Of a stretch of DNA of 64,000 nucleotides, positions 21,794 to 35,097 are shown one piece after another; position 1 is the stretch's first letter; every line of letters starts with the position of its first letter. The notes beneath the pieces were generated by a model. It was not told the DNA's origin and made no database searches. It worked only from the letters and a program-made list of their open reading frames with translations. The stretch spans positions 24,152,760 to 24,216,759 of the forward strand of contig OY756969.1 of the NCBI GenBank assembly GCA_963580455.1, in the 5' to 3' direction. Both the position numbers and the translations under genes were made by a program. The stretch comes from Euonymus europaeus. Taxonomy: Eukaryota; Streptophyta; Magnoliopsida; Celastrales; Celastraceae.

Positions 21794-24700
21794 ACGGATA
21801 TTCATAAAACCGTTTACGTAAAGAAACCACATTTCGCGGCTAACTAGGTGAAACGAGACCAACTAGCCACGAGTTCTGAAATCAAAATCCGAAACGCCAG
21901 GATCGTAGAGCTCGAAAAGTAGTGTGAAATCAAGCTAAAAATCACCGAATTCAGAACTCGGAGTCAACCGATATTCATAAAACCGTTTACGTAAAGAAAC
22001 CACATTTCGCGGCTAACTAGGTGAAACGAGACCAACTAGACACGAGTTCTGAAATCAAAATCCGAAACGCCAGGATCGTAGACCTCGAAAATTAGTGTGA
22101 AATCAAGCTAAAAATCACCGAATTCAGAACTCGGAGTCAACGGATATTCATAAAACCGTTTACGTAAAGAAACCATATTTCGCGGCTAACTAGGTGAAAC
22201 GAGACCAACTAGCCACGAGTTCTGAAATCAAAATCCGAAACGCCAGGATTGTAGAGCTCGAAAAGTAGTGTGAAATCAAGCTAAAAATCACCGAATTCAG
22301 AACTCGGAGTCAACGGATATTCATAAAACCGTTTACGTAAAGAAACCACATTTCGCGGCTAACTAGGTGAAACGAGACCAACTAGCCACGAGTTCTGAAA
22401 TCAAAATCTGAAATGCCAGGATCGTAGAGCTCGAAAATTAGTGTGAAATCAAGCTAAAAATCACCGAATTCAGAACTCGGAGTCAACGGATATTCATAAA
22501 ACCGTTTACGTAAAGAAACCACATTTCGCGGCTAACTAGGTGAAACGAGACCTACTAGCCAAGATTTCTGAAATCAAAATCCGAAATGCCAGGATTGTAG
22601 AGCTCGAAAAGTAGTGTGAAATCAAGCTAAAAATCACCGAATTCAGAACTCGGAGTCAACGGATATTCATAAAACCGTTTACGTAAAGAAACCACATTTC
22701 GCGGCTAACTAGGTGAAACGAGACTAACTAGCCACGAGTTCTGAAATCAAAATCCGAAACGCCAGGATTGTAGAGCTCGAAAAGTAGTGTGAAATCAAGC
22801 TAAAAATCACCGAATTCAGAACTCGGAGTCAACGGATATTCATAAAACCGTTTACGTAAAGAAACCACATTTCGCGGCTAACTAGGTGAAACGAGACCAA
22901 CTAGCCACGAGTTCTGAAATCAAAATCCGAAACGCCAGGATTGTAGAGCTCGAAAAGTAGTGTGAAATCAAGCTAAAAATCACCGAATTCAGAACTCGGA
23001 GTCAACGGATATTCATAAAACCGTTTACGTAAAGAAACCACATTTCGCGGCTAACTAGGTGAAACGAGACCAACTAGCCACGAGTTCTGAAATCAAAATC
23101 CGAAACGCCAGGATCGTAGAGCTCGAAAATTAGTGTGAAATCAAGCTAAAAATCACCGAATTCAGAACTCGGAGTCAACGGATATTCATAAAACCGTTTA
23201 CGTAAAGAAACCACATTTCGCGGCTAACTAGGTGAAACGAGACCAACTAGCCACGAGTTCTGAAATCAAAATCCGAAACGCCAGGATTGTAGAGCTCGAA
23301 AAGTAGTGTGAAATCAAGCTAAAAATCACCGAATTCAGAACTCGGAGTCAACGGATATTCATAAAACCGTTTACGTAAAGAAACCACATTTCGCGGCTAA
23401 CTAGGTGAAACGAGACCAACTAGCCACGAGTTCTGAAATCAAAATCCGAAACGCCAGGATCGTAGAGCTCGAAAATTAGTGTGAAATCAAGCTAAAAATC
23501 ACCGAATTCAGAACTCGGAGTCAACGGATATTCATAAAACCGTTTACGTAAAGAAACCACATTTCGCGGCTAACTAGGTGAAACGAGACCAACTAGCCAC
23601 GAGTTCTGAAATCAAAATCCGAAACTCCAGGATTGTAGAGCTCGAAAAGTAGTGTGAAATCAAGCTAAAAATCACCGAATTCAGAACTCGGAGTCAACGG
23701 ATATTCATAAAACCGTTTACGTAAAGAAACCACATTTCGCGGCTAACTAGGTGAAACGAGACCAACTAGCCACGAGTTCTGAAATCAAAATCCGAAACGC
23801 CAGGATCGTAGAGCTCGAAAATTAGTGTGAAATCAAGCTAAAAATCACCGAATTCAGAACTCGGAGTCAACGGATATTCATAAAACCGTTTACGTAAAGA
23901 AACCACATTTCGCGGCTAACTAGGTGAAACGAGACCAACTAGCCACGAGTTCTGAAATCAAAATCCGAAACGCCAGGATTGTAGAGCTCGAAAAGTTGTG
24001 TGAAATCAAGCTAAAAATCACCGAATTCAGAACTCGGAGTCAACCGATATTCATAAAACCGTTTACGTAAAAAAACCACATTTCGCGGCTAACTAGGTGA
24101 AACGAGACCAACTAGCCACGAGTTCTGAAATCAAAATCCGAAACGCCAGGATCGTAGAGCTCGAAAATTAGTGTGAAATCAAGCTAAAAATCACCGAATT
24201 CAGAACTCGGAGTCAACGGATATTCATAAAACCGTTTACGTAAAGAAACCACATTTCGCGGCTAACTAGGTGAAACGAGACCAACTAGCCACGAGTTCTG
24301 AAATCAAAATCCGAAACGCCAGGATTGTAGAGCTCGAAAAGTAGTGTGAAATCAAGCTAAAAATCACCGAATTCAGAACTCGGAGTCAACGGATATTCAT
24401 AAAACCGTTTACGTAAAGAAACCACATTTCGCGGCTAACTAGGTGAAACGAGACCAACTAGCCACGAGTTCTGAAATCAAAATCTGAAACGCCAGGATCG
24501 TAGAGCTCGAAAATTAGTGTGAAATCAAGCTAAAAATCACCGAATTCAGAACTCGGAGTCAACGGATATTCATAAAACCGTTTACGTAAATAAACCACAT
24601 TTCGCGGCTAACTAGGTGAAACGAGACCTACTAGCCACGATTTCTGAAATCCAAATCCGAAATGCCAGGATTGTAGAGCTCGAAAAGTAGTGTGAAATCA

Positions 24701-25080
24701 AGCTAAAAATCACCGAATTCAGAACTCGGAGTCAACGGATATTCATAAAACCGTTTACGTAAAGAAACCACATTTCGCGGCTAACTAGGTGAAACGAGAC
24801 TAACTAGCCACGAGTTCTGAAATCAAAATCCGAAACGCCAGGATTGTAGAGCTCGAAAAGTAGTGTGAAATCAAGCTAAAAATCACCGAATTCAGAACTC
24901 GGAGTCAATGGATATTCATAAAACCGTTTACGTAAAGAAACCACATTTCGCGGCTAACTAGGTGAAACGAGACCAACTAGCCACGAGTTCTGAAACCAAA
25001 ATCCGAAACGCCAGGATCGTAGAGCTCGAAAATTAGTGTGAAATCAAGATAAAAATCACCGAATTCAGAACTCGGAGTCA
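21794..25080. repeat. Segment between tetramers: A/B dimers with C, D, T, N, E
   Basis: Nineteen monomers. After C and D come A, B, T, N, then a largely alternating A-B run (22832-24561). The monomer at 24043 combines CCGAT with TAAAAAAACC, as at 3806. The segment ends T (24562), N, E (24908, with CAAGATAAAA). Confidence 0.85.
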
Positions 25081-25771
25081 ACGGATATTCATAAAACCGT
25101 TTACGTAAAGAAACCACATTTCGCGGCTAACTAGGTGAAACGAGACCTACTAGCCACGATTTATGAAATCAAAATCCGAAATGCCAGGATTGTAGAGCTC
25201 GAAAAGTAGTGTGAAATCAAGCTAAAAATCACCGAATTCAGAACTCGGAGTCAACGAATATTCATAAAACCGTTTACGTAAAGAAACCACATTTCGCGGC
25301 TAACTAGGTGAAACGAGACTACTAGCCACGAGTTCTGAAATCAAAATCCGAAACGCCAGGATTGTAGAGCTCGAAAAGTAGTGTGAAATCAAGCTAAAAA
25401 TCACAGAATTCAGAACTCGGAGTCAACGGATATTCATAAAACCGTTTACGTAAAGAAACCACATTTCGCGGCTAACTAGGTGAAACGAGACCAACTAGCC
25501 ACGAGTTCTGAAATCAAAATCCGAAAAGCCAGGATTGTAGAGCTCGAAAAGTAGTGTGAAATCAAGCTAAAAATCACCGAATTCAGAACTCGGAGTCAAC
25601 GGATATTCATAAAACCGTTTACGTAAAGAAACCACATTTCGCGGCTAACTAGGTGAAACGAGACCAACTAGCCACGAGTTCTGAAATCAAAATCCGAAAC
25701 GCCAGGATCGTAGAGCTCGAAAATTAGTGTGAAATCAAGCTAAAAATCACCGAATTCAGAACTCGGAGTCA
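25081..25771. repeat. T-X-K-B tetramer, copy 3
   Basis: The T has GATTTATG. Directly followed by copy 4 with no monomer between, so the two form a tandem 4-mer HOR of 691 bp. Confidence 0.93.
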
Positions 25772-26462
25772 ACGGATATTCATAAAACCGTTTACGTAAA
25801 GAAACCACATTTCGCGGCTAACTAGGTGAAACGAGACCTACTAGCCACGATTTATGAAATCAAAATCCGAAATGCCAGGATTGTAGAGCTCGAAAAGTAG
25901 TGTGAAATCAAGCTAAAAATCACCGAATTCAGAACTCGGAGTCAACGAATATTCATAAAACCGTTTACGTAAAGAAACCACATTTCGCGGCTAACTAGGT
26001 GAAACGAGACTACTAGCCACGAGTTCTGAAATCAAAATCCGAAACGCCAGGATTGTAGAGCTCGAAAAGTAGTGTGAAATCAAGCTAAAAATCACCGAAT
26101 TCAGAACTCGGAGTCAACGGATATTCATAAAACCGTTTACGTAAAGAAACCACATTTCGCGGCTAACTAGGTGAAACGAGACCAACTAGCCACGAGTTCT
26201 GAAATCAAAATCCGAAAAGCCAGGATTGTAGAGCTCGAAAAGTAGTGTGAAATCAAGCTAAAAATCACCAAATTCAGAACTCGGAGTCAACGGATATTCA
26301 TAAAACCGTTTACGTAAAGAAACCACATTTCGCGGCTAACTAGGTGAAACGAGACCAACTAGCCACGAGTTCTGAAATCAAAATCCGAAACGCCAGGATC
26401 GTAGAGCTCGAAAATTAGTGTGAAATCAAGCTAAAAATCACCGAATTCAGAACTCGGAGTCA
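25772..26462. repeat. T-X-K-B tetramer, copy 4
   Basis: The T again has GATTTATG; the K ends CACCAAATTC. It is followed by C, D, T, N, A, E, giving the longest ordered cycle seen before the next tetramer (ten monomers, 1729 bp). Confidence 0.93.
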
Positions 26463-27500
26463 ACGGATATTCATAAAACCGTTTACGTAAAGAAACCACA
26501 TTTCGCGGCTAACTAGGTGAAACGAGACCAACTAGCCACGAGTTCTGAAATCAAAATCCGAAACGCCAGGATCGTAGAGCTCGAAAAGTAGTGTGAAATC
26601 AAGCTAAAAATCACCGAATTCAGAACTCGGAGTCAACCGATATTCATAAAACCGTTTACGTAAAGAAACCACATTTCGCGGCTAACTAGGTGAAACGAGA
26701 CCAACTAGACACGAGTTCTGAAATCAAAATCCGAAACGCCAGGATCGTAGAGCTCGAAAATTAGTGTGAAATCAAGCTAAAAATCACCGAATTCAGAACT
26801 CGGAGTCAACGGATATTCATAAAACCGTTTACGTAAAGAAACCACATTTCGCGGCTAACTAGGTGAAACGAGACCTACTAGCCACGATTTCTGAAATCAA
26901 AATCCGAAATGCCAGGATTGTAGAGCTCGAAAAGTAGTGTGAAATCAAGCTAAAAATCACCGAATTCAGAACTCGGAGTCAACGGATATTCATAAAACCG
27001 TTTACGTAAAGAAACCACATTTCGCGGCTAACTAGGTGAAACGAGACTAACTAGCCACGAGTTCTGAAATCAAAATCCGAAACGCCAGGATTGTAGAGCT
27101 CGAAAAGTAGTGTGAAATCAAGCTAAAAATCACCGAATTCAGAACTCGGAGTCAACGGATATTCATAAAACCGTTTACGTAAAGAAACCACATTTCGCGG
27201 CTAACTAGGTGAAACGAGACCAACTAGCCACGAGTTCTGAAATCAAAATCCGAAACGCCAGGATTGTAGAGCTCGAAAAGTAGTGTGAAATCAAGCTAAA
27301 AATCACCGAATTCAGAACTCGGAGTCAACGGATATTAAGAAAACCGTTTACGTAAAGAAACCACATTTCGCGGCTAACTAGGTGAAACGAGACCAACTAG
27401 CCACGAGTTCTGAAACCAAAATCCGAAACGCCAGGATCGTAGAGCTCGAAAATTAGTGTGAAATCAAGCTAAAAATCACCGAATTCAGAACTCGGAGTCA

Positions 27501-28191
27501 ACGGATATTCATAAAACCGTTTACGTAAAGAAACCACATTTCGCGGCTAACTAGGTGAAACGAGACCTACTAGCCACGATTTCTGAAATCAAAATCCGAA
27601 ATGCCAGGATTGTAGAGCTCGAAAAGTAGTGTGAAATCAAGCTAAAAATCACCGAATTCAGAACTCGGAGTCAACGAATATTCATAAAACCGTTTACGTA
27701 AAGAAACCACATTTCGCGGCTAACTAGGTGAAACGAGACTACTAGCCACGAGTTCTGAAATCAAAATCCGAAACGCCAGGATTGTAGAGCTCGAAAAGTA
27801 GTGTGAAATCAAGCTAAAAATCACCGAATTCAGAACTCGGAGTCAACGGATATTCATAAAACCGTTTACGTAAAGAAACCACATTTCGCGGCTAACTAGG
27901 TGAAACGAGACCAACTAGCCACGAGTTCTGAAATCAAAATCCGAAAAGCCAGGATTGTAGAGCTCGAAAAGTAGTGTGAAATCAAGCTAAAAATCACCGA
28001 ATTCAGAACTCGGAGTCAACGGATATTCATAAAACCGTTTACGTAAAGAAACCACATTTCGCGGCTAACTAGGTGAAACGAGACCAACTAGCCACGAGTT
28101 CTGAAATCAAAATCCGAAACGCCAGGATCGTAGAGCTCGAAAATTAGTGTGAAATCAAGCTAAAAATCACCGAATTCAGAACTCGGAGTCA
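27501..28191. repeat. T-X-K-B tetramer, copy 5
   Basis: Here the T has GATTTCTG. The preceding E (27328) has the unusual GATATTAAGAAAACC. Followed by T and E, then copy 6. Confidence 0.93.
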
Positions 28192-28537
28192 ACGGATATT
28201 CATAAAACCGTTTACGTAAAGAAACCACATTTCGCGGCTAACTAGGTGAAACGAGACCTACTAGCCACGATTTCTGAAATCAAAATCCGAAATGCCAGGA
28301 TTGTAGAGCTCGAAAAGTAGTGTGAAATCAAGCTAAAAATCACCGAATTCAGAACTCGGAGTCAACGGATATTCATAAAACCGTTTACGTAAAGAAACCA
28401 CATTTCGCGGCTAACTAGGTGAAACGAGACCAACTAGCCACGAGTTCTGAAACCAAAATCCGAAACGCCAGGATCGTAGAGCTCGAAAATTAGTGTGAAA
28501 TCAAGCTAAAAATCACCGAATTCAGAACTCGGAGTCA

Positions 28538-29228
28538 ACGGATATTCATAAAACCGTTTACGTAAAGAAACCACATTTCGCGGCTAACTAGGTGAAACGA
28601 GACCTACTAGCCACGATTTATGAAATCAAAATCCGAAATGCCAGGATTGTAGAGCTCGAAAAGTAGTGTGAAATCAAGCTAAAAATCACCGAATTCAGAA
28701 CTCGGAGTCAACGAATATTCATAAAACCGTTTACGTAAAGAAACCACATTTCGCGGCTAACTAGGTGAAACGAGACTACTAGCCACGAGTTCTGAAATCA
28801 AAATCCGAAACGCCAGGATTGTAGAGCTCGAAAAGTAGTGTGAAATCAAGCTAAAAATCACCGAATTCAGAACTCGGAGTCAACGGATATTCATAAAACC
28901 GTTTACGTAAAGAAACCACATTTCGCGGCTAACTAGGTGAAACGAGACCAACTAGCCACGAGTTCTGAAATCAAAATCCGAAAAGCCAGGATTGTAGAGC
29001 TCGAAAAGTAGTGTGAAATCAAGCTAAAAATCACCGAATTCAGAACTCGGAGTCAACGGATATTCATAAAACCGTTTACGTAAAGAAACCACATTTCGCG
29101 GCTAACTAGGTGAAACGAGACCAACTAGCCACGAGTTCTGAAATCAAAATCCGAAACGCCAGGATCGTAGAGCTCGAAAATTAGTGTGAAATCAAGCTAA
29201 AAATCACCGAATTCAGAACTCGGAGTCA
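28538..29228. repeat. T-X-K-B tetramer, copy 6
   Basis: T with GATTTATG; directly followed by copy 7. Confidence 0.93.
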
Positions 29229-29919
29229 ACGGATATTCATAAAACCGTTTACGTAAAGAAACCACATTTCGCGGCTAACTAGGTGAAACGAGACCTACTA
29301 GCCACGATTTATGAAATCAAAATCCGAAATGCCAGGATTGTAGAGCTCGAAAAGTAGTGTGAAATCAAGCTAAAAATCACCGAATTCAGAACTCGGAGTC
29401 AACGAATATTCATAAAACCGTTTACGTAAAGAAACCACATTTCGCGGCTAACTAGGTGAAACGAGACTACTAGCCACGAGTTCTGAAATCAAAATCCGAA
29501 ACGCCAGGATTGTAGAGCTCGAAAAGTAGTGTGAAATCAAGCTAAAAATCACCGAATTCAGAACTCGGAGTCAACGGATATTCATAAAACCGTTTACGTA
29601 AATAAACCACATTTCGCGGCTAACTAGGTGAAACGAGACCAACTAGCCACGAGTTCTGAAATCAAAATCCGAAAAGCCAGGATTGTAGAGCTCGAAAAGT
29701 AGTGTGAAATCAAGCTAAAAATCACCGAATTCAGAACTCGGAGTCAACGGATATTCATAAAACCGTTTACGTAAAGAAACCACATTTCGCGGCTAACTAG
29801 GTGAAACGAGACCAACTAGCCACGAGTTCTGAAATCAAAATCCGAAACGCCAGGATCGTAGAGCTCGAAAATTAGTGTGAAATCAAGCTAAAAATCACCG
29901 AATTCAGAACTCGGAGTCA
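29229..29919. repeat. T-X-K-B tetramer, copy 7
   Basis: T with GATTTATG. The K has TAAATAAACC. Followed by C, D, T, E, C, D, T, N, A, E. Confidence 0.93.
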
Positions 29920-30438
29920 ACGGATATTCATAAAACCGTTTACGTAAAGAAACCACATTTCGCGGCTAACTAGGTGAAACGAGACCAACTAGCCACGAGT
30001 TCTGAAATCAAAATCCGAAACGCCAAGATCGTAGAGCTCGAAAAGTAGTGTGAAATCAAGCTAAAAATCACCGAATTCAGAACTCGGAGTCAACCGATAT
30101 TCATAAAACCGTTTACGTAAAGAAACCACATTTCGCGGCTAACTAGGTGAAACGAGACCAACTAGACACGAGTTCTGAAATCAAAATCCGAAACGCCAGG
30201 ATCGTAGAGCTCGAAAATTAGTGTGAAATCAAGCTAAAAATCACCGAATTCAGAACTCGGAGTCAACGGATATTCATAAAACCGTTTACGTAAAGAAACC
30301 ACATTTCGCGGCTAACTAGGTGAAACGAGACCTACTAGCCACGATTTCTGAAATCAAAATCCGAAATGCCAGGATTGTAGAGCTCGAAAAGTAGTGTGAA
30401 ATCAAGCTAAAAATCACCGAATTCAGAACTCGGAGTCA

Positions 30439-31649
30439 ACGGATATTCATAAAACCGTTTACGTAAAGAAACCACATTTCGCGGCTAACTAGGTGAAACG
30501 AGACCAACTAGCCACGAGTTCTGAAACCAAAATCCGAAACGCCAGGATCGTAGAGCTCGAAAATTAGTGTGAAATCAAGCTAAAAATCACCGAATTCAGA
30601 ACTCGGAGTCAACGGATATTCATAAAACCGTTTACGTAAAGAAACCACATTTCGCGGCTAACTAGGTGAAACGAGACCAACTAGCCACGAGTTCTGAAAT
30701 CAAAATCCAAAACGCCAGGATCGTAGAGCTCGAAAAGTAGTGTGAAATCAAGCTAAAAATCACCGAATTCAGAACTCGGAGTCAACCGATATTCATAAAA
30801 CCGTTTACGTAAAGAAACCACATTTCGCGGCTAACTAGGTGAAACGAGACCAACTAGACACGAGTTCTGAAATCAAAATCCGAAACGCCAGGATCGTAGA
30901 GCTCGAAAATTAGTGTGAAATCAAGCTAAAAATCACCGAATTCAGAACTCGGAGTCAACGGATATTCATAAAACCGTTTACGTAAAGAAACCACATTTCG
31001 CGGCTAACTAGGTGAAACGAGACCTACTAGCCACGATTTCTGAAATCAAAATCCGAAATGCCAGGATTGTAGAGCTCGAAAAGTAGTGTGAAATCAAGCT
31101 AAAAATCACCGAATTCAGAACTCGGAGTCAACGGATATTCATAAAACCGTTTACGTAAAGAAACCACATTTCGCGGCTAACTAGGTGAAACGAGACTAAC
31201 TAGCCACGAGTTCTGAAATCAAAATCCGAAACGCCAGGATTGTAGAGCTCGAAAAGTAGTGTGAAATCAAGCTAAAAATCACCGAATTCAGAACTCGGAG
31301 TCAACGGATATTCATAAAACCGTTTACGTAAAGAAACCACATTTCGCGGCTAACTAGGTGAAACGAGACCAACTAGCCACGAGTTCTGAAATCAAAATCC
31401 GAAACGCCAGGATTGTAGAGCTCGAAAAGTAGTGTGAAATCAAGCTAAAAATCACCGAATTCAGAACTCGGAGTCAACGGATATTCATAAAACCGTTTAC
31501 GTAAAGAAACCACATTTCGCGGCTAACTAGGTGAAACGAGACCAACTAGCCACGAGTTCTGAAACCAAAATCCGAAACGCCAGGATCGTAGAGCTCGAAA
31601 ATTAGTGTGAAATCAAGCTAAAAATCACCGAATTCAGAACTCGGAGTCA
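30439..31649. repeat. Seven monomers between tetramers: E-C-D-T-N-A-E
   Basis: The C at 30612 has AATCCAAAACGCC. The C-D-T triple here repeats the triple at 29920-30438 with an offset of 692 bp (four monomers). Confidence 0.87.
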
Positions 31650-32340
31650 ACGGATATTCATAAAACCGTTTACGTAAAGAAACCACATTTCGCGGCTAAC
31701 TAGGTGAAACGAGACCTACTAGCCACGATTTCTGAAATCAAAATCCGAAATGCCAGGATTGTAGAGCTCGAAAAGTAGTGTGAAATCAAGCTAAAAATCA
31801 CCGAATTCAGAACTCGGAGTCAACGAATATTCATAAAACCGTTTACGTAAAGAAACCACATTTCGCGGCTAACTAGGTGAAACGAGACTACTAGCCACGA
31901 GTTCTGAAATCAAAATCCGAAACGCCAGGATTGTAGAGCTCAAAAAGTAGTGTGAAATCAAGCTAAAAATCACCGAATTCAGAACTCGGAGTCAACGGAT
32001 ATTCATAAAACCGTTTACGTAAAGAAACCACATTTCGCGGCTAACTAGGTGAAACGAGACCAACTAGCCACGAGTTCTGAAATCAAAATCCGAAAAGCCA
32101 GGATTGTAGAGCTCGAAAAGTAGTGTGAAATCAAGCTAAAAATCACCGAATTCAGAACTCGGAGTCAACGGATATTCATAAAACCGTTTACGTAAAGAAA
32201 CCACATTTCGCGGCTAACTAGGTGAAACGAGACCAACTAGCCACGAGTTCTGAAATCAAAATCCGAAACGCCAGGATCGTAGAGCTCGAAAATTAGTGTG
32301 AAATCAAGCTAAAAATCACCGAATTCAGAACTCGGAGTCA
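31650..32340. repeat. T-X-K-B tetramer, copy 8
   Basis: X has CTCAAAAAGTAG. Followed by T, N, A, A, K and the shortened monomer at 33206. Confidence 0.92.
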
Positions 32341-33205
32341 ACGGATATTCATAAAACCGTTTACGTAAAGAAACCACATTTCGCGGCTAACTAGGTGAAA
32401 CGAGACCTACTAGCCACGATTTCTGAAATCAAAATCCGAAATGCCAGGATTGTAGAGCTCGAAAAGTAGTGTGAAATCAAGCTAAAAATCACCGAATTCA
32501 GAACTCGGAGTCAACGGATATTCATAAAACCGTTTACGTAAAGAAACCACATTTCGCGGCTAACTAGGTGAAACGAGACTAACTAGCCACGAGTTCTGAA
32601 ATCAAAATCCGAAACTCCAGGATTGTAGAGCTCGAAAAGTAGTGTGAAATCAAGCTAAAAATCACCGAATTCAGAACTCGGAGTCAACGGATATTCATAA
32701 AACCGTTTACGTAAAGAAACCACATTTCGCGGCTAACTAGGTGAAACGAGACCAACTAGCCACGAGTTCTGAAATCAAAATCCGAAACGCCAGGATTGTA
32801 GAGCTCGAAAAGTAGTGTGAAATCAAGCTAAAAATCACCGAATTCAGAACTCGGAGTCAACGGATATTCATAAAACCGTTTACGTAAAGAAACCACATTT
32901 CGCGGCTAACTAGGTGAAACGAGACCAACTAGCCACGAGTTCTGAAATCAAAATCCGAAACGCCAGGATTGTAGAGCTCGAAAAGTAGTGTGAAATCAAG
33001 CTAAAAATCACCGAATTCAGAACTCGGAGTCAACGGATATTCATAAAACCGTTTACGTAAAGAAACCACATTTCGCGGCTAACTAGGTGAAACGAGACCA
33101 ACTAGCCACGAGTTCTGAAATCAAAATCCGAAAAGCCAGGATTGTAGAGCTCGAAAAGTAGTGTGAAATCAAGCTAAAAATCACCGAATTCAGAACTCGG
33201 AGTCA

Positions 33206-33368
33206 ACGGATATTCATAAAACCGTTTACGTAAAGAAACCACATTTCGCGGCTAACTAGGTGAAATGAGACCAACTAGCCACGAGTTCTGAAATCAAAAT
33301 CCGATCGTAGAGCTCGAAAATTAGTGTGAAATCAAGCTAAAAATCACCGAATTCAGAACTCGGAGTCA
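33206..33368. repeat. 163-bp monomer with a 10-bp deletion
   Basis: CCGAAACGCCAGGATCG has become CCGATCG, a loss of ten bases at consensus positions about 98-110. The deleted segment is bounded by GA on both sides, so slippage or end joining at 2-bp microhomology explains it. The deletion removes the variable CpG at 102-103. It also carries GAAATGAG near 57-64. It is the only monomer in the window shortened by more than one base. Confidence 0.93.
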
Positions 33369-33887
33369 ACCGATATTCATAAAACCGTTTACGTAAAGAA
33401 ACCACATTTCGCGGCTAACTAGGTGAAACGAGACCAACTAGACACGAATTCTGAAATCAAAATCCGAAACGCCAGGATCGTAGAGCTCGAAAATTAGTGT
33501 GAAATCAAGCTAAAAATCACCGAATTCAGAACTCGGAGTCAACGGATATTCATAAAACCGTTTACGTAAAGAAACCACATTTCGCGGCTAACTAGGTGAA
33601 ACGAGACTAACTAGCCACGAGTTCTGAAATCAAAATCCAAAACGCCAGGATTGTAGAGCTCAAAAAGTAGTGTGAAATCAAGCTAAAAATCACCGAATTC
33701 AGAACTCGGAGTCAACGGATATTCATAAAACCGTTTACGTAAAGAAACCACATTTCGCGGCTAACTAGGTGAAACGAGACCAACTAGCCACGAGTTCTGA
33801 AACCAAAATCCGAAACGCCAGGATCGTAGAGCTCGAAAATTAGTGTGAAATCAAGCTAAAAATCACCGAATTCAGAACTCGGAGTCA

Positions 33888-34578
33888 ACGGATATTCATA
33901 AAACCGTTTACGTAAAGAAACCACATTTCGCGGCTAACTAGGTGAAACGAGACCTACTAGCCACGATTTCTGAAATCAAAATCCGAAATGCCAGGATTGT
34001 AGAGCTCGAAAAGTAGTGTGAAATCAAGCTAAAAATCACCGAATTCAGAACTCGGAGTCAACGAATATTCATAAAACCGTTTACGTAAAGAAACCACATT
34101 TCGCGGCTAACTAGGTGAAACGAGACTACTAGCCACGATTTCTGAAATCAAAATCCGAAACGCCAGGATTGTAGAGCTCGAAAAGTAGTGTGAAATCAAG
34201 CTAAAAATCACCGAATTCAGAACTCGGAGTCAACGGATATTCATAAAACCGTTTACGTAGAGAAACCACATTTCGCGGCTAACTAGGTGAAACGAGACCA
34301 ACTAGCCACGAGTTCTGAAATCAAAATCCGAAAAGCCAGGATTGTAGAGCTCGAAAAGTAGTGTGAAATCAAGCTAAAAATCACCGAATTCAGAACTCGG
34401 AGTCAACGGATATTCATAAAACCGTTTACGTAAAGAAACCATATTTTGCGGCTAACTAGGTGAAACGAGACCAACTAGCCACGAGTTCTGAAATCAAAAT
34501 CCGAAACGCCAGGATCGTAGAGCTCGAAAATTAGTGTGAAATCAAGCTAAAAATCACCGAATTCAGAACTCGGAGTCA
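33888..34578. repeat. T-X-K-B tetramer, copy 9
   Basis: Last tetramer in the window. X has GATTTC, as in T; K has GTAGAGAAACC; B has CATATTTTGCGG. Beyond it the X type is not seen again. Confidence 0.92.
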
Positions 34579-35097
34579 ACGGATATTCATAAAACCGTTT
34601 ACGTAAAGAAACCACATTTCGCGGCTAACTAGGTGAAACGAGACCAACTAGCCACGAGTTCTGAAATCAAAATCCGAAACGCCAGGATTGTAGAGCTCGA
34701 AAAGTAGTGTGAAATCAAGCTAAAAATCACCGAATTCAGAACTCGGAGTCAACGGATATTCATAAAACCGTTTACGTAAAGAAACCACATTTCGCGGCTA
34801 ACTAGGTGAAACGAGACCAACTAGCCACGAGTTCTGAAATCAAAATCCGAAACGCCAGGATCGTAGAGCTCGAAAATTAGTGTGAAATCAAGCTAAAAAT
34901 CACCGAATTCAGAACTCGGAGTCAAAGGATATTCATAAAACCGTTTACGTAAAGAAACCACATTTCGCGGCTAACTAGGTGAAACGAGACCAACTAGCCA
35001 CGAGTTCTGAAATCAAAATCCGAAACGCCAGGATTGTAGAGCTCGAAAAGTAGTGTGAAATCAAGCTAAAAATCACCGAATTCAGAACTCGGAGTCA
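34579..35097. repeat. A-B-A spacer
   Basis: Three near-consensus monomers; the third starts AAGG instead of ACGG. They separate the tetramer region from the 5-mer HOR. Confidence 0.85.

Larger units (their letters stand above)
24908..26981. repeat. Duplicated 12-monomer block, left copy
   Basis: Order E, T-X-K-B, T-X-K-B, C, D, T. The same order, with GATTTATG in both T monomers that start the tetramers, stands at 28365-30438, 3457 bp downstream (twenty monomers less three single-base deletions). The copies differ at private bases such as CACAGAATTC and CACCAAATTC here. Confidence 0.9.
28365..30438. repeat. Duplicated 12-monomer block, right copy
   Basis: Counterpart of 24908-26981, with the same length (2074 bp) and the same monomer order including the GATTTATG pair. 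Private changes include TAAATAAACC in the second K and CGCCAAGATCG in C. After the shared T the order diverges (E, C, D here; N, A, E in the left copy), which marks the duplication boundary. Confidence 0.9.
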
